Below are positions 30,001-40,400 of a stretch of DNA of 64,000 bases, one piece after another. The notes below the pieces were generated by a model. It was not told the DNA's origin and ran no database searches. It saw only the letters and a program-made list of their open reading frames with translations. The stretch spans positions 24,063 to 88,062 of the forward strand of contig JAADVB010000054.1 of the NCBI GenBank assembly GCA_023334545.1, read 5' to 3'. Both the position numbers and the translations under genes were made by a program. Positions within the stretch are counted from its first letter, which is position 1, and every line of letters begins with the position of its first letter. The stretch is from Salisapilia sapeloensis. Taxonomy: Eukaryota > Oomycota > Peronosporomycetes > Peronosporales > Salisapiliaceae.

Positions 30001-33000
30001 AAGGACAACATCGATGATAAGATCATCCAACAGCTTGATCCTTACATTGAGTTAGAGGAATTCCTCCCGGCTGCCGTACGGAAGGCTAGCGTCGCATGTG
30101 AAGCTATTTGCATGTGGGTGCGTGCTATGCATACGTATCACAACATCGCCAAGATGGTCGAGCCGAAGAAGAAAGCACTAGCCGAAGCGCAAGCAGAGTT
30201 GGATGTTACCATGGGTGTTCTCGCGGACGCGAAAAACAGGCTACAAGGTGTTGTGAACAAACTTGCAGAGCTTGAAGCCAACTACAATGCTGCGGTGGAA
30301 AAGAAAGATCAATTGGTGCAAGATGTCCAGCAATGTGAGATTCGACTGGAGTCAGCTTTGAAGCTCATTGGATTGCTTGGAGGAGAGGAGACTCGATGGG
30401 CAGCTACCATTCGCCAGCTTGACGATGACGTTGCGAATCTCGTTGGTGATGTTGTCATCTCGGCTGGAACTATTAGCTACCTAGGTGCTTTTACAAGTGA
30501 GATTCGTGAAGATTGTGTTGCCGAATGGTACGCCGGATTAAGTGACCTCCATATTGTTCATACACCAGGCTGCAATGTGATTACCACACTTGCAAATCCT
30601 GTGACAGTTCGTGGATGGCAGATTGCAGGTTTGCCCACTGACATGCTGTCTGTTCAAAATGGTATCATGATCGAACGAGCACGACGTTGGTCCTTGCTCA
30701 TTGATCCACAAGGACAAGCTAATCGGTTTGTAAAGAACTTGGGAAAAGATGCTTCCGAAAATGGTATCGATGTCATTAAACTGACTGATAAAGGCTTCTT
30801 AAAGACATTGGAGAATGGTATTCGATTCGGCAAGTGGATTTTACTCGAGAATATTGGCGAGACTTTGGACGCAACGCTAGAACCTGTGCTACTACAGAGT
30901 AAATTCAAGCAGGGCGGTCAAGTTATGATGAAGCTGGGAGACACGACTGTGCCATACAATCCAACTTTTCGTTTTTTCATGACGACCAAATTACCAAATC
31001 CTCATTATCCACCCGAGACGTCTGTCAAGGTTACGCTTGTCAACTTTACTATCACACCAAAAGGCTTGGAAGATCAGGCTTTGGATGTTGTGGTACAGGA
31101 AGAGATGCCAGAATTGGCGGAGAAGAAGAACTCATTGGTCGTGTCCAATGCACGAATGAAAGCTGAGCTTGTGGAAATTGAAAACAAAATACTGTACATG
31201 CTGGCTAACTCCAAGGGCAACATCCTAGATGATACAGAACTCATTAACACTCTGGGTAAGGCCAAGGTCACTTCGGAAGACATTAATGAAAAGATGGCCG
31301 AGGCCGAGGTTACTGAAAGAGCAATCGATGAGTCTCGAGAAGGCTACCGTAGTGTAGCGTTCCGAGCGTCCTTGCTGTTCTTCTGTATTGCAGATTTGGC
31401 TATGGTAGATCCTATGTACCAATATTCCTTGCCTTGGTTCGTCTCGCTCTTTATTAAGAGTATCAATAATGCACAGGAGAGTGAGGAACTGGAAGAGAGG
31501 CTACTAAACTTGATGGACTCTGCGACATACTCGCTCTATCGCAATATCTGTCGGTCTCTCTTCGAAGAACACAAGCTCCTCTTCTCTTTCTTACTCACAA
31601 TTAAGCTACTACAAGGAGATGGAAAGATTGATAATTTGGAATGGAGGTTTTTGATTTCAGGATCGACGATCAAGGCTCTAGACGTGTCGAACCCCGATAT
31701 TACATGGATCGAGGATCGCATGTGGCGAGAAGTTTGCGCTCTATCGACATTGCCAGCGTTTGAAGCACTTGCTGGTAGCATGCAAAACGATACGATAATG
31801 TGGCGAAAAATCTTTGACTCTGCTGATCCGCATCTTGAACCGTTACCAGATGCCGACTTGGAGCTTGGTCTGAACAGTTTCCAAAAGCTTTGTGTCCTTC
31901 GTTGCATTCGACCGGATCGAATGACTGAAGCTATTCAAAACTTTGTCGTGGAGCATGTAGGTCAGCGATTTATTGAACCACCGCCATTCGACTTGGCAGG
32001 ATCCTTTGTGGACTCTACCTCTATAACACCGATTATTTTTGTCCTTTCGACCGGTTCTGATCCCGCTAAGGAGCTACTAAGCTTTGCCGAAACGATGAAG
32101 ATGAACCGAAAACTGAATTCAATTTCCTTAGGTCAGGGACAGGGCGTGTTGGCAGCAAAGATGATCCAGGAAGGCGCAACTAGTGGCAAATGGGTATTGC
32201 TACAGAACTGTCATCTAGCTATTAGTTGGATGCCGCAACTGGAGCGTATCTGCGACGAGTTTAATGCTGACACCATCCATCGAGACTTTCGTTTGTGGCT
32301 AACTAGTCGACCTTCGAGCTTCTTCCCGACTTCGGTTTTACAAAACGGAGTCAAAATGACCAAGGAGCCTCCCAAAGGAGTGCGAGCCAACTTGAAAAGC
32401 TCGTACATTAAGCTTTCGAATGCCAGTTTAGATGCAACATCTAAGCCAGAGCAGTTCCAAAAGCTCTTGTTCGGATTAAGTTTCTTCCATGCCATCGTGA
32501 TTGAGCGCAAGCGATTTGGTCCACTTGGCTGGAACATCCCGTATGCATTTAATGACACGGACTACGACATCAGTCGAGCACAGCTTGAAATGTTCTTGGA
32601 CTTTTATGATGAAGTGCCGTATCAAGTACTTCGTGTGATGACTGCAGTGGTGAATTACGGTGGACGAGTGACGGATGATAAGGACATGCGGACGATTGAT
32701 GTCATCTTGGAAGGTTTCTTCAACCCCGGGATCCTCGAACCAAATTACCAATTCTCATCTAGTGGAACGTACTACTCTCCAAATGTTGACCCGAATGATC
32801 CGCATGGAAGCTACCTGAGCTACATTGAATCCTTGCCGCTGAATCCTGAGCCTGAAGTCTTTGGCATGCATGACAACGCAAACATTACGTGTGCCTTAGC
32901 TGAGACGTTCAACATGTTCGATATCATTTTGGCGCTTCAACCTCGAGTGTCAACTGGAGCTGGACAGTCGAGAGAAAGTATCATCGAGGAACAGGCCAAG

Positions 33001-33879
33001 TCAATTGAAAATCGACTTCCGCCTTTGTTTGATATTGAAGCGGTTAGTGTCAAGTACCCAGTTATGTATGAAGAATCCATGAACACTGTGCTGGTGCAGG
33101 AGTTACAGCGCTACAATAGTCTCTTGTCCGTGATGAAAGTGTCTCTACCGAATCTGCAAAAGGCATTGAAAGGTCTCGTAGTCATGTCATCAGAATTGGA
33201 GACCATGGCCAACTGCCTATTCAACCAAAAGGTGCCTCCGCAGTGGGAGAAGAAGGCATATCCTTCTTTAAAAGCACTAAGCTCGTGGACGGACGATCTG
33301 CTGGAACGAGTGAAATTCTTGACGGCATGGGTGGAAGATGGTATTCCGACAGTCTTCCTCCTATCGGGATTTTTCTTCCCACAAGGTTTCCTGACGGGCA
33401 TCCAACAAAACCATGCTCGTCGGTTCCACTTACCCATCGATTCGCTCTCGTTTGATTTTATCATGAAACCGGAAGCGCCAGAGCAACTGACTAGTAAACC
33501 TGAGCAAGGTGGATGCTACACATATGGTCTCTTTATCGAAGGAGCAAGATGGGATCGAGGTGCCCACTCACTCGTAGATCCACTACCTAAAGAGCTATTC
33601 GCTAGGATGCCTGTCATCCATTTGCTTCCTGTGGAAGACAGGAAAGCACCACAGACTGGTATCTACAGATGTCCAGTGTATAAGATCCTGACGAGGACAG
33701 GTACATTATCCACGACCGGACATTCGACAAACTTTGTCTTTTGGATTGAGATCCCGAGCAACAAGCGTACCATCTTCCGTAACTCTCTAGTGTCGGAAAC
33801 AAACCAGCAAATCCAATTTGCTGACCAAGACTACTGGATCAAAGCTGGCGTAGCTTGCTTCCTCTCGCTACGATACTAG
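21003..33879 (+). CDS. DNAH1: Axonemal dynein heavy chain, DNAH1 type
   Basis: Exon 1 is 21003-21041 (13 codons), then a 79-nt intron and a single 12,759-nt exon, 21121-33879; the protein is 4265 residues. It is a motor ATPase of a flagellar inner dynein arm. P-loops are intact at AAA1 (GPAGTGKTET, about 1534), AAA2 (GATGGGKSAN, about 1815), AAA3 (GPTGTGKTVN, about 2173) and AAA4 (GVGGSGRQSL, about 2542). The stalk coiled coil and microtubule-binding domain lie around 2790-3060 (LDEALPALDAAVQCLNKLKK and KDYWESAQKTIL among the blocks). The C-terminus (KYPVMYEESMNTVLVQELQR and VFLLSGFFFPQGFLTG, then YGLFIEGARWDRGA) matches DNAH1 best from memory. The length is also that of DNAH1 (about 4265). 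Dynein 1b/2 is ruled out by the C-terminal extension. Confidence 0.93.
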
Positions 33880-34094
33880 ACTCCTGATAAGACTTTATAA
33901 AGTACTATGAATATATATAAAAACTTCCATGATGAAAATGTCTAAAGGATTTTATGCCTACTGATCCAAGTAGGAGAACAAGCATACGATAAACAGAACA
34001 AGATATGACAATAAGAGTCAGAAACTATGCACAGCGTTCCACTTTCGTTCTATCCTACCTTCCTCGCTGCAGTTCCTTGGAAAAAATGGTACCC

Positions 34095-36357
34095 TTACTT
34101 GATCGGTTTGCGTTCAATCTCTTCGCCCTTGAGGATCTTGCCAATCTCAGCACCTGTAAGCGTCTCGTATTCGAGCAGTGCAGATGCCAAATTGTCCAAT
34201 TCCTTCTTGTGCGACTCTAAAATCTTCTTCGCGCGTTCGTACGACGCATCACAGATCTTCTTCACTTCTTCATCAATCATCTTCCGCGTCACACCACTCG
34301 TGTCGTTCTTGTTCAGATCGTGGAAGACCAGACCGACTTCATCGCTCATACCGTACTTGGTCACCATGACACGAGCAATGTTCGTGGCTTGCTGAATGTC
34401 CGACGACGCTCCACCCGTCACTTCCTCTGTACCAAATATCATCTCCTCGGCAATGCGGCCACCCATGCACACATCCAGCCTTGCCAATAGCTACAGCACT
34501 CGTGAGATATCGAGAGGAATATGTGTATATGGTCTGTCCTACCTGCTTTCGAGAGATGCTTGTCTGGTCTCCTTCCGGAAGCTGCGATACCATACCCAAC
34601 GCCTGTCCTCTTGGCATGATCGTCGCCTTGTATACAGGATGTGCGCCAGGCGTGTTCATCGCCACGAGCGCATGACCACCTTCATGGTACGCCGTGAGCT
34701 TGGCTGAGTCGGGTGTGATGAGCGCCGACTTGCGCTCGGCACCCATGAGGATCTTGTCTTTCGCGTACTCGAACGAGTCCATGTCCACGACCTCGGCATT
34801 CTTCATAGAAGCACGCAACGCGGCTTCATTGACAACGTTCGAGAGCTCGGCACCAGACATACCTGGCGTAGCACGTGCCAAGACATCAATGTCCACGTCT
34901 TCTCCAAGTGGGATTTTACCTGCGTAAAACTCTAGAATCTCCTTCCGACCAGCAACGTCTGGAAGCGCAACGTTTACATGCCTGTCGAAACGACCTGGAC
35001 GGATAAGTGCATTGTCCAGAACGTCAGGGTAGTTCGTTGCGCCGACGACAATGATTCCCTTGTTCTGGTCGAAACCATCCATCTCAACAAGAAGCTGGTT
35101 CAACGTCATCTTCATCGCCTGTTGCTCCTTGAGCTTCCGCGTACCTCCGATGGCATCAATCTCATCGATGAAAATGATGCATGGGCCTTTACGCTTAGCC
35201 TGTTCAAACAACTCACGCACGCGACGTGCACCGACACCAACGTACATCTCTTCAAACTCGGAACCAGAAGAGTAAAAGAACGGGACACCAGCTTCTCCGG
35301 CAATCGCACGCGCTAGAAGGGTCTTACCAGTTCCAGGCGGACCAGTGAGCAGCACGCCCTTGGGTAAATTACCACCGAGACGCGTAAACTTGCTCGGGTC
35401 TTTTAGGAATTTGACAATTTCTTCGACTTCTTCCTTGGCTTCATTCGCACCTTTCACGTCCGAGAATCGCTTGTCACTGCCGGATGGACCCATGACGCGA
35501 GAACCACCGCCCATCTTGCCCACTTTTTCATCCAAAAGCGCACCGAGAGCAGACACGACGAGGAAGGCGACGCCGAGCGTTCGCACTGTCTTCCAGAGGT
35601 TACTGCGGAAGCTGCCTTCGACCATGGAGACGTAGACAGGGTCGTTAGGGCTTCCTGACTTGAGGGCAGATGCAGCCGCACCGCCAGCACCACCCATGGA
35701 AGACGAGCCGGAAGAGAAACCTTCCATGGCTCCTAGACTTGACCGCATTTGCTGACTGCCGGCGAGTGCTTGGGGCATATCCATAGCATCGATCCGTCCA
35801 GTTCTACACCAGATCCAAGTCAGGTATGGTGTTGTGTGTATTTAAATGTACAACGTACTTGACAAGGGCCTTGAGGTATTCTTTCTGTACGGCTTCATCT
35901 ACAGCATAACGACCTTCTTCGACGCGTCGAATGACTAGGTTCGGATAGTCCTTGTTTAGTTCTTTGAGGAATCGGAGTTGTCGGTATGCGTCCTCCGAAT
36001 TGCGGTTGGCATCCTGTTCCAATTGCTTTAGATGCTTGACCTTGCTCCTCTTAGTCAAGTTCAGCAACGAACGCGTAGAACCGATGTTAGATGTCGGTAC
36101 GCTTTGCTTTGTCAGGAGATTAATGCCGTTTGCTACATCGCGACGACCGGCATGAATCGTTCCTATAGCCACACCATCATTATAGTTAGTCCTCTGCAGC
36201 ATACGACTAGTTTGCAAGCATGATGAAGCATGATATACCGATCGAGATCGGATATGAATGCAGATAGGAGAATGTTCTAGAGTCTAGTGTGTGGCGTGAA
36301 TGTACCTGTAGGAATCGTAGCAGCAAGTCGATTGATGAGGGTTCGAGGGCCTAGCAT
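34095..36357 (-). CDS. YME1: Mitochondrial i-AAA protease, YME1 type, four exons
   Basis: Exons 36357-36306, 36162-35859, 35803-34543 and 34490-34095 give 670 residues in frame. YME1 is a membrane-anchored AAA+ zinc protease facing the mitochondrial intermembrane space. Exon 1 encodes a mitochondrial presequence-like start ([18 protein letters not shown]). A hydrophobic helix follows about two-fifths of the way in ([20 protein letters not shown]). The AAA module has Walker A GPPGTGKT, Walker [12 protein letters not shown], the pore motif [10 protein letters not shown] and [15 protein letters not shown]. The protease site HEGGH and the distal Asp region ([15 protein letters not shown]) are intact. 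A single TM before the AAA domain supports i-AAA over m-AAA. Confidence 0.94.
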
Positions 36358-37220
36358 CACGGTCGTTTCCAGTCGCAGAGAGTGTAGGTGGCCGACGCAA
36401 GGGACTTGACGACGATGTCTTGCCTTCCAACGATCGCGCGGTGAGAACGCTTTGAGTGTGCTCGATTTTATGCTATCGACATTCGGCGTTTGTCATTGGC
36501 TGAAATGCAGAAGTCATAGGAGATTGGATTGGCGCGAATGTTGGTGAGTCGCATGGAGTTATCTTCATAGCAACTTCGTTTATCGTTGATTTGGATCGAG
36601 TTTGTTGATGAGGAGACTTGAATTAATGAACGACGGGGTTTTTATATGGATGCTTAGTGGTGATTGGATGCTTGAGCGTCGATTTTAGTTAGATAGGAAT
36701 TGAAGTATATTGATTTGGTAATTTGGATATGATTTCGGATTGATTAGCTACTTGATGATTTATAAGGGAAGAGCATTGGAGTAGATGTGGTACGTCAGCG
36801 CTCTTCCTACAAAGACAAATAGTGAAGGCTAGTAGACACATACAAGGGAACTAGCGGATAAATGTAGCTTCTTTCTTGGTTGTGAAGTTCCCACGTTAGT
36901 GCCTCCCGCCAACCATAGGCCAAGAGATAACAAGAGCCAAGAGGTACAAAGCAAGACACTGTCTAGGAGATCGAGATAAAAAGTGTGTGTGAGTACAGCA
37001 CAATCTACGTTTGACTCCATTCTGGAGACATGTTTACTGAGGTGAAGCGTGATTTGTTGTTTGCTAGTCTCTGGATGTGATGAAAGCCAAAGACTGACCT
37101 TATGCATGCATTTGCAGCTTGTGTCAATCTCCAACCTTCTTCAAATAGCCTAAAAGATAGAAATGGACAGAAGAGACTATGTTGATGTGAAGAGCGTGGG
37201 GTATGTCGTAAGCTGTCAAA
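36358..37220. other. Long AT-rich divergent intergenic region
   Basis: 863 nt between the YME1 gene (-) and the homeobox gene (+), long for this window. The middle (about 36540-36790) is AT-rich and free of long ORFs. It probably holds both promoters and the leader of the homeobox gene. No RNA gene or repeat is supported. Confidence 0.5.
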
Positions 37221-38234
37221 ATGCCGCTCAAGTCCTTTCAAAGAAAGCACGGCGTACTTTCATCGTCACATTCGTTCTCACGTCTTTCTGCTTACACCTC
37301 TTTCATGACGTTCCCAAACACAAGCACCTGCACGACGGAGAAGAACAGACCTGGGGGGAACTATCGAGATCCGATGTCCAATAATGACAGTAGCGAGTCG
37401 TTTAAAAGCGATGCCAACACTCCATCTCAACTCGCGCGGCCTTCATCTCCTCCTCAGCCAGCTCCATCGACGACAATCATAGCGGCTGAGCTACAAAGTC
37501 TCAGTCATGAGCTTGAGATGGAAATGCGTGATGCAATTAACACCATTCCGAGAATGTCGCTACCTATGACTTCGCCACTTCATACGACAGTGGAAGCATC
37601 AAGATCTCGTCTCATGGCAGATAAGCACATGCAGAACTTGGCTCTTCGCCACGACTTACTTTCATACGAACGATTCCTTCCTAGCAATGGGCAAGATTGG
37701 AGCATGCCTAGTACATCAAGAACAACCAGCATGGCCTCTCTTCATGGTGCGGACGAAACGAAACTAAAGGAGCTGTTAGCTGGATTGAAAATGATCGACG
37801 ACTCTAAAGTCAAGTCAGCTTACGAGATCGAAGCAAAGGCGATACTAGAGCGTATCAATGCCCAGCAATCGCGTAATGAGCAGGTTACCGCGAGGACGAT
37901 GAATCGATCGATGTTCGCAGGTGCGCTCAATGACTCGCAGCCAAGGCGACGAACGAGTCTTTCCAAGCATGCAAAACAAGTGCTGCGCTCGTGGTTCGAA
38001 GACCATTTGCATCACCCGTACCCGACAGAAGACGAAAAAGAGACGCTTGGACAGGATGCAGGTATCACGTTGGACCAGGTGAACAACTGGTTTATCAACA
38101 CGCGAGGCCGGAAGTGGAAACCCATGCTCGCGAAGCTTTTGCAAGAGAAGGAAGCTGGCTCAAGTGAACTGTACGACCAAATGATCGATAGGATCCAGCA
38201 GCCATATCGCCAGACACCAGGCGCACGAAAATAA
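37221..38234 (+). CDS. TALE-class homeodomain protein
   Basis: 337 residues, one exon. The DNA-binding domain is at about residues 241-305 (RRTSLSKHAKQVLRSWFEDH and LHHPYPTEDEKETL, then ITLDQVNNWFINTRGRKWKP). It has the three-residue loop extension (HPYPTEDEK) between helices 1 and 2 and the KN-type helix 3 with Trp-Phe, Asn51 and Arg53. The N-terminal 150 residues are Ser/Pro/Thr-rich; a short helical block follows (ETKLKELLAGLKMIDD, SAYEIEAKAILERIN). It is a likely transcription regulator with unknown targets. Translation could instead start at the internal Met at about residue 52 (MSNNDSSESF), because the first 50 residues are poorly conserved-looking. Confidence 0.88.
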   Translation: MPLKSFQRKHGVLSSSHSFSRLSAYTSFMTFPNTSTCTTEKNRPGGNYRDPMSNNDSSESFKSDANTPSQLARPSSPPQPAPSTTIIAAELQSLSHELEMEMRDAINTIPRMSLPMTSPLHTTVEASRSRLMADKHMQNLALRHDLLSYERFLPSNGQDWSMPSTSRTTSMASLHGADETKLKELLAGLKMIDDSKVKSAYEIEAKAILERINAQQSRNEQVTARTMNRSMFAGALNDSQPRRRTSLSKHAKQVLRSWFEDHLHHPYPTEDEKETLGQDAGITLDQVNNWFINTRGRKWKPMLAKLLQEKEAGSSELYDQMIDRIQQPYRQTPGARK

Positions 38235-38302
38235 CTAGCGATTGTAATCAGATTTGCCCATTCCTCCATTTTTCACTCTAGTCTCCGTGACGCTTAAGTA
38301 GC

Positions 38303-39558
38303 ATGATATCATGTCGGTCGATCTATGCGACGCATCAAGTTCTGTTGCTTGGTCAATTCATCTCGGTGCTTATAACGTGCACAGGCATCTTCACACAGAT
38401 TCTGAACCAGTCTTATGAGGTAGAGATTGATACAGGCTATTGGTTGTGGAGATATCGATGGTTGTCGTGACATGCTAGATTCAAATCCCAGTCACCCAGA
38501 GCGCTGGTAATTACTTGTTGTTATGTATGTACTTGGTATATCCTGTATGGCAGGCTACGCGCAATGCAGACTACAAACTCGAGGCAGGAGTCGAGTACTT
38601 TGGAGCGTAGATGTGTTTGTCTAATGCATTTAGTAGATTGCATGGTGGAAATACTTGCTGCTAGCCCTCGCGGATGTCGAAGGAAACTTTTTAGTTGTCT
38701 GTGCCTATAAGTATACATCTATCGCCAGTGCGATGCTGCTAGATTGCTTTACTATACCCGTCGTCATGCTCCTCTCCGCTATATTCCTCCAAGCCAAGGT
38801 GACCATCCTCTTTCCTTCCAATTATGGCCAATTCTCACTTTTGGTCCCAGTACACGCCGAACCACTATGCTGCTGTCTTACTCTGCCTCCTCGGCATTAC
38901 CCTGTTGGTGTACTCGGACTTGGAGAACCAACCGCATATCGGAGCAGCAAACGATACCTCTCTTCCGTCCAAGATCTACGGAGACGCTTTGTGTCTGCTA
39001 GGAAGTGCCATCTACGGCTGCTCGAACGTTGGGCAAGAGTATTTGGTGAAGAAGAAAGATCGACGAGTAGAGTTTCTAGGTATGATTGGTCTCTTCGGCT
39101 TTCTCGTCAGCAGCATCCAAGCTGCTGTCTTTGAAGAGCACATCCTCGCTGGCATCCACTGGTCTTCTATCTATGCCTCTCTAATATCCAAAGACTTACC
39201 AGTGTCTATAGGACGGACGGTAGTGCAGCTTGTCTCGCTGGCTACGTGGTAACCTTGTTCATCATGTACACAAGCACCTCGGTACGTCTTCCTATATAAT
39301 CCTGCAGCTTCATGGACTACAGCGCACGAGTAGATCTTCCTACAGTCAGGTGATGCGGCTGTGTTCAATCTGTCTCTCCTCACCTCCGATTTCTTTGCAG
39401 TCGTTGCGGCCAAGTTTCTTTTCAACGAAGAGCTCACGAGTCTCTACTTTGTCGGCTTCGTTCTCATCATCCTTGGTATCGGTCTGTACAACAACGTTCC
39501 GACAGTGCAGGCGGTAGAAAGTGAGGAAGTAACGACTCAACTCCTTGTAAAAACGTAA
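38303..39558 (+). CDS. SLC35F1/F2-like drug/metabolite transporter, six exons
   Basis: Model exons: 38303-38419, 38479-38604, 38637-38798, 38851-39161, 39212-39281 and 39346-39558 (332 residues in frame). It is a multi-pass DMT-superfamily protein. Family blocks appear in order: QVLLLGQFISVLITCTGIFT, then NYLLLCMYLVYPVWQ, then WWKYLLLALADVEGNFLVV, AYKYTSIASAMLLDCFTIPV, CLLGITLLVYSDLE and YGDALCLLGSAIYGCSNVGQ, then EFLGMIGLFGFLVS and GIHW. VFNLSLLTSDFFAVVAAKFL and a last helix end the protein. Human SLC35F2 aligns throughout from memory. The donor of intron 2 is unclear: the best in-frame solution is a GC-AG intron at 38605, with GTCGAG at 38590 as an alternative. Substrate unknown. Confidence 0.82.
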
Positions 39559-39622
39559 ACGAAAGCATTGGATTAAAGATTCAAATGGATTGAATCAAAA
39601 GCTCTACGCCTTATCAAATGCA

Positions 39623-40234
39623 TCATTCCTCTTCCTTCTTGACGTCCAGGCCTTCGAGAGACTTGGCAGCTTCGTCGCCGGCGGATGTGTCCTCAGCATC
39701 GGCGCCTTCCTCCAGCTTCTTGTTGTTCTCCTTGGCATCGTCGTGCGCTTCCTTGAACTTTTGAGCGTTCTCGGCGTTGGCGAAACGGAGGGCAAAGACC
39801 TGCGTCTCGATCTCCCCTTCGCTAAAGTCATAGCAGGAGAAGACCCACGCACGGTCGCTGCCCATGTTCGGCGAGAGCTCCGTACGGCTTTCCACGACGT
39901 GGTTGATGATAATTTTATGCGTACGCTCCTGACGCATGAGCATACGGATTTTTTGGCGTTCCTTGTGCTTCAAGAAACGGACGTCACCGACACCACGCTC
40001 GGTCCAGGACTTCTTGCCAGTTCCCTTGTCGAGCAGAGATTCACGGTAGCAAAAGAGCTTGGCACGAATTTTGAACACGACCTCTTCGTCTTCTTCTCCA
40101 GAAACGACTTCGACCTCGTCGAGCTTCACGACAGGCTCAAAGTAGGCCTGCGGTTCCTCATTCTCCGGATCCTTCTCGACCTCCGTGGACGTTTCCTGCT
40201 TGACCTCTTCGTCTTTCTTCTCTACCTCGGACAT
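39623..40234 (-). CDS. RANBP1: Ran-binding protein 1
   Basis: 203 residues from ATG 40234, one exon. RanBP1 binds RanGTP and promotes GTP hydrolysis with RanGAP, releasing export complexes in the cytoplasm. The Ran-binding domain has its full set of blocks: YFEPVVKLDEVEVVSGEEDE, VFKIRAKLFCYRE, WTERGVGDVRFLKHKE, RMLMRQERTHKIIINHVV and RAWVFSCYDFSEGE, then TQVFALRFANAENAQKFKEA. A Glu/Lys-rich tail follows (ending GLDVKKEEE). The frame is open further upstream but without a convincing extra domain. The gene is divergent from the gamma-tubulin complex gene, with 166 nt between ATGs. Confidence 0.95.
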   Translation of the reverse strand: MSEVEKKDEEVKQETSTEVEKDPENEEPQAYFEPVVKLDEVEVVSGEEDEEVVFKIRAKLFCYRESLLDKGTGKKSWTERGVGDVRFLKHKERQKIRMLMRQERTHKIIINHVVESRTELSPNMGSDRAWVFSCYDFSEGEIETQVFALRFANAENAQKFKEAHDDAKENNKKLEEGADAEDTSAGDEAAKSLEGLDVKKEEE

Positions 40235-40400
40235 GCTGCTTCTCGTGGCAAAATGGGTGGAATGGGGGGATATTGTCAGCCAACAGGTCACCTGATATAG
40301 GAAGTAGTCGGTAATTGGTGGAGGGGGAGCGCTCGTGAGTGTGATTGGCCAGTCGGCTCTATACAAATGGCTACAGTACGTGACACTAAACCGACACACG

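Noticed and set aside
36829-37250. Minus-strand ORFs of 80-100 codons in the YME1/homeobox gap
   Set aside because: Low-complexity, no ATG-supported exon structure and no family resemblance; probably chance.
39162-39211. Frameshift in the SLC35F-like gene
   Set aside because: A 50-nt intron with a CTAAT branch point and a TAG acceptor reconnects GIHW with the next helix in frame.
39590-40300. 236-codon plus-strand ORF over RanBP1
   Set aside because: Antisense shadow; the minus strand has a complete Ran-binding domain.
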